Assembly (NCBI GenBank): GCA_022865725.1
Contig: JALHTP010000216.1
Coordinates: forward strand, 1 to 5,871
DNA: 5,871 bases
Source of the DNA: Methyloceanibacter sp.
Lineage (GTDB): Bacteria; Pseudomonadota; Alphaproteobacteria; Rhizobiales; Methyloligellaceae
Direction of reading: 5' to 3'
In this document: one piece after another, positions 5,844 through 5,871 of the stretch
Position numbering within the stretch: the first letter of the stretch is position 1
Layout: each line of letters starts with the position of its first letter
The notes under the pieces: model-generated
Databases searched by the model: none
Told to the model about the DNA's origin: nothing
Seen by the model: only the letters and a program-made list of their open reading frames with translations
Translations under genes and position numbers: made by a program

Positions 5844-5865
5844 GCCGAATCGGCCGCGATTCAGC
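5844..5865 (-). promoter_or_regulatory. Leader hairpin directly upstream of the L,D-transpeptidase ribosome binding site
   Basis: In the minus-strand RNA, GCUGAAUCG (5865-5857) pairs with CGAUUCGGC (5852-5844): nine pairs including one G-U, with the loop CGGC. The hairpin ends three bases before the AGGGAG Shine-Dalgarno sequence (5840-5835). Both arms of its DNA core carry a GANTC site (5847-5851 and 5858-5862). It could affect ribosome loading or mRNA stability, or be a protein-binding palindrome. The promoter lies outside the window. Confidence 0.5.
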
Positions 5866-5871
5866 AGGGCC

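Overview
The window looks like chromosomal DNA of a GC-rich alphaproteobacterium, most likely of the order Hyphomicrobiales (Rhizobiales). The evidence is a GapR-type DUF2312 protein, a DUF1244 domain, a DUF1036 protein directly upstream of pyruvate kinase, and GC-biased third codon positions. No tRNA, rRNA, CRISPR array, transposase, integrase or phage gene was found. Gene content is housekeeping rather than accessory.

Layout: (1) Positions 1-747, minus strand: the 5' part of a pyruvate kinase gene (cut by the left edge), preceded by a secreted DUF1036 protein; the two overlap by ATGA. (2) Positions 748-1040: a 293-bp divergent control region with a perfect TATAAT box facing the DUF1036-pyk unit and several inverted repeats facing the rightward gene. 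(3) Positions 1041-2548, plus strand: one continuous reading frame joining a complete N-formylglutamate amidohydrolase domain to a complete DUF1244 domain, then gapR, with a strong inverted repeat between them. (4) Positions 2549-2646: a short convergent gap holding a GC-rich palindrome. (5) Positions 2647-5828, minus strand: a YcbB-type L,D-transpeptidase followed downstream by a YcbK/MepK-type M15 (DUF882) endopeptidase with a long extra C-terminal tail. A 209-bp structured spacer separates them.

How they fit together: the two right-hand genes are a plausible synthesis/hydrolysis pair for 3-3 peptidoglycan cross-links; the families are adjacent in E. coli as well (ycbB-ycbK). GapR is a nucleoid protein that binds overtwisted DNA. 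The DUF1036, pyk, amidohydrolase, DUF1244 and gapR families are, as I recall, neighbours in other Rhizobiales, so the left half looks like a conserved chromosomal block. I see no undescribed multi-gene system. The most unusual points are the amidohydrolase-DUF1244 fusion, the structured leaders before gapR, ldt and the fusion gene, and GANTC methylation sites inside hairpins next to the cell-wall genes.
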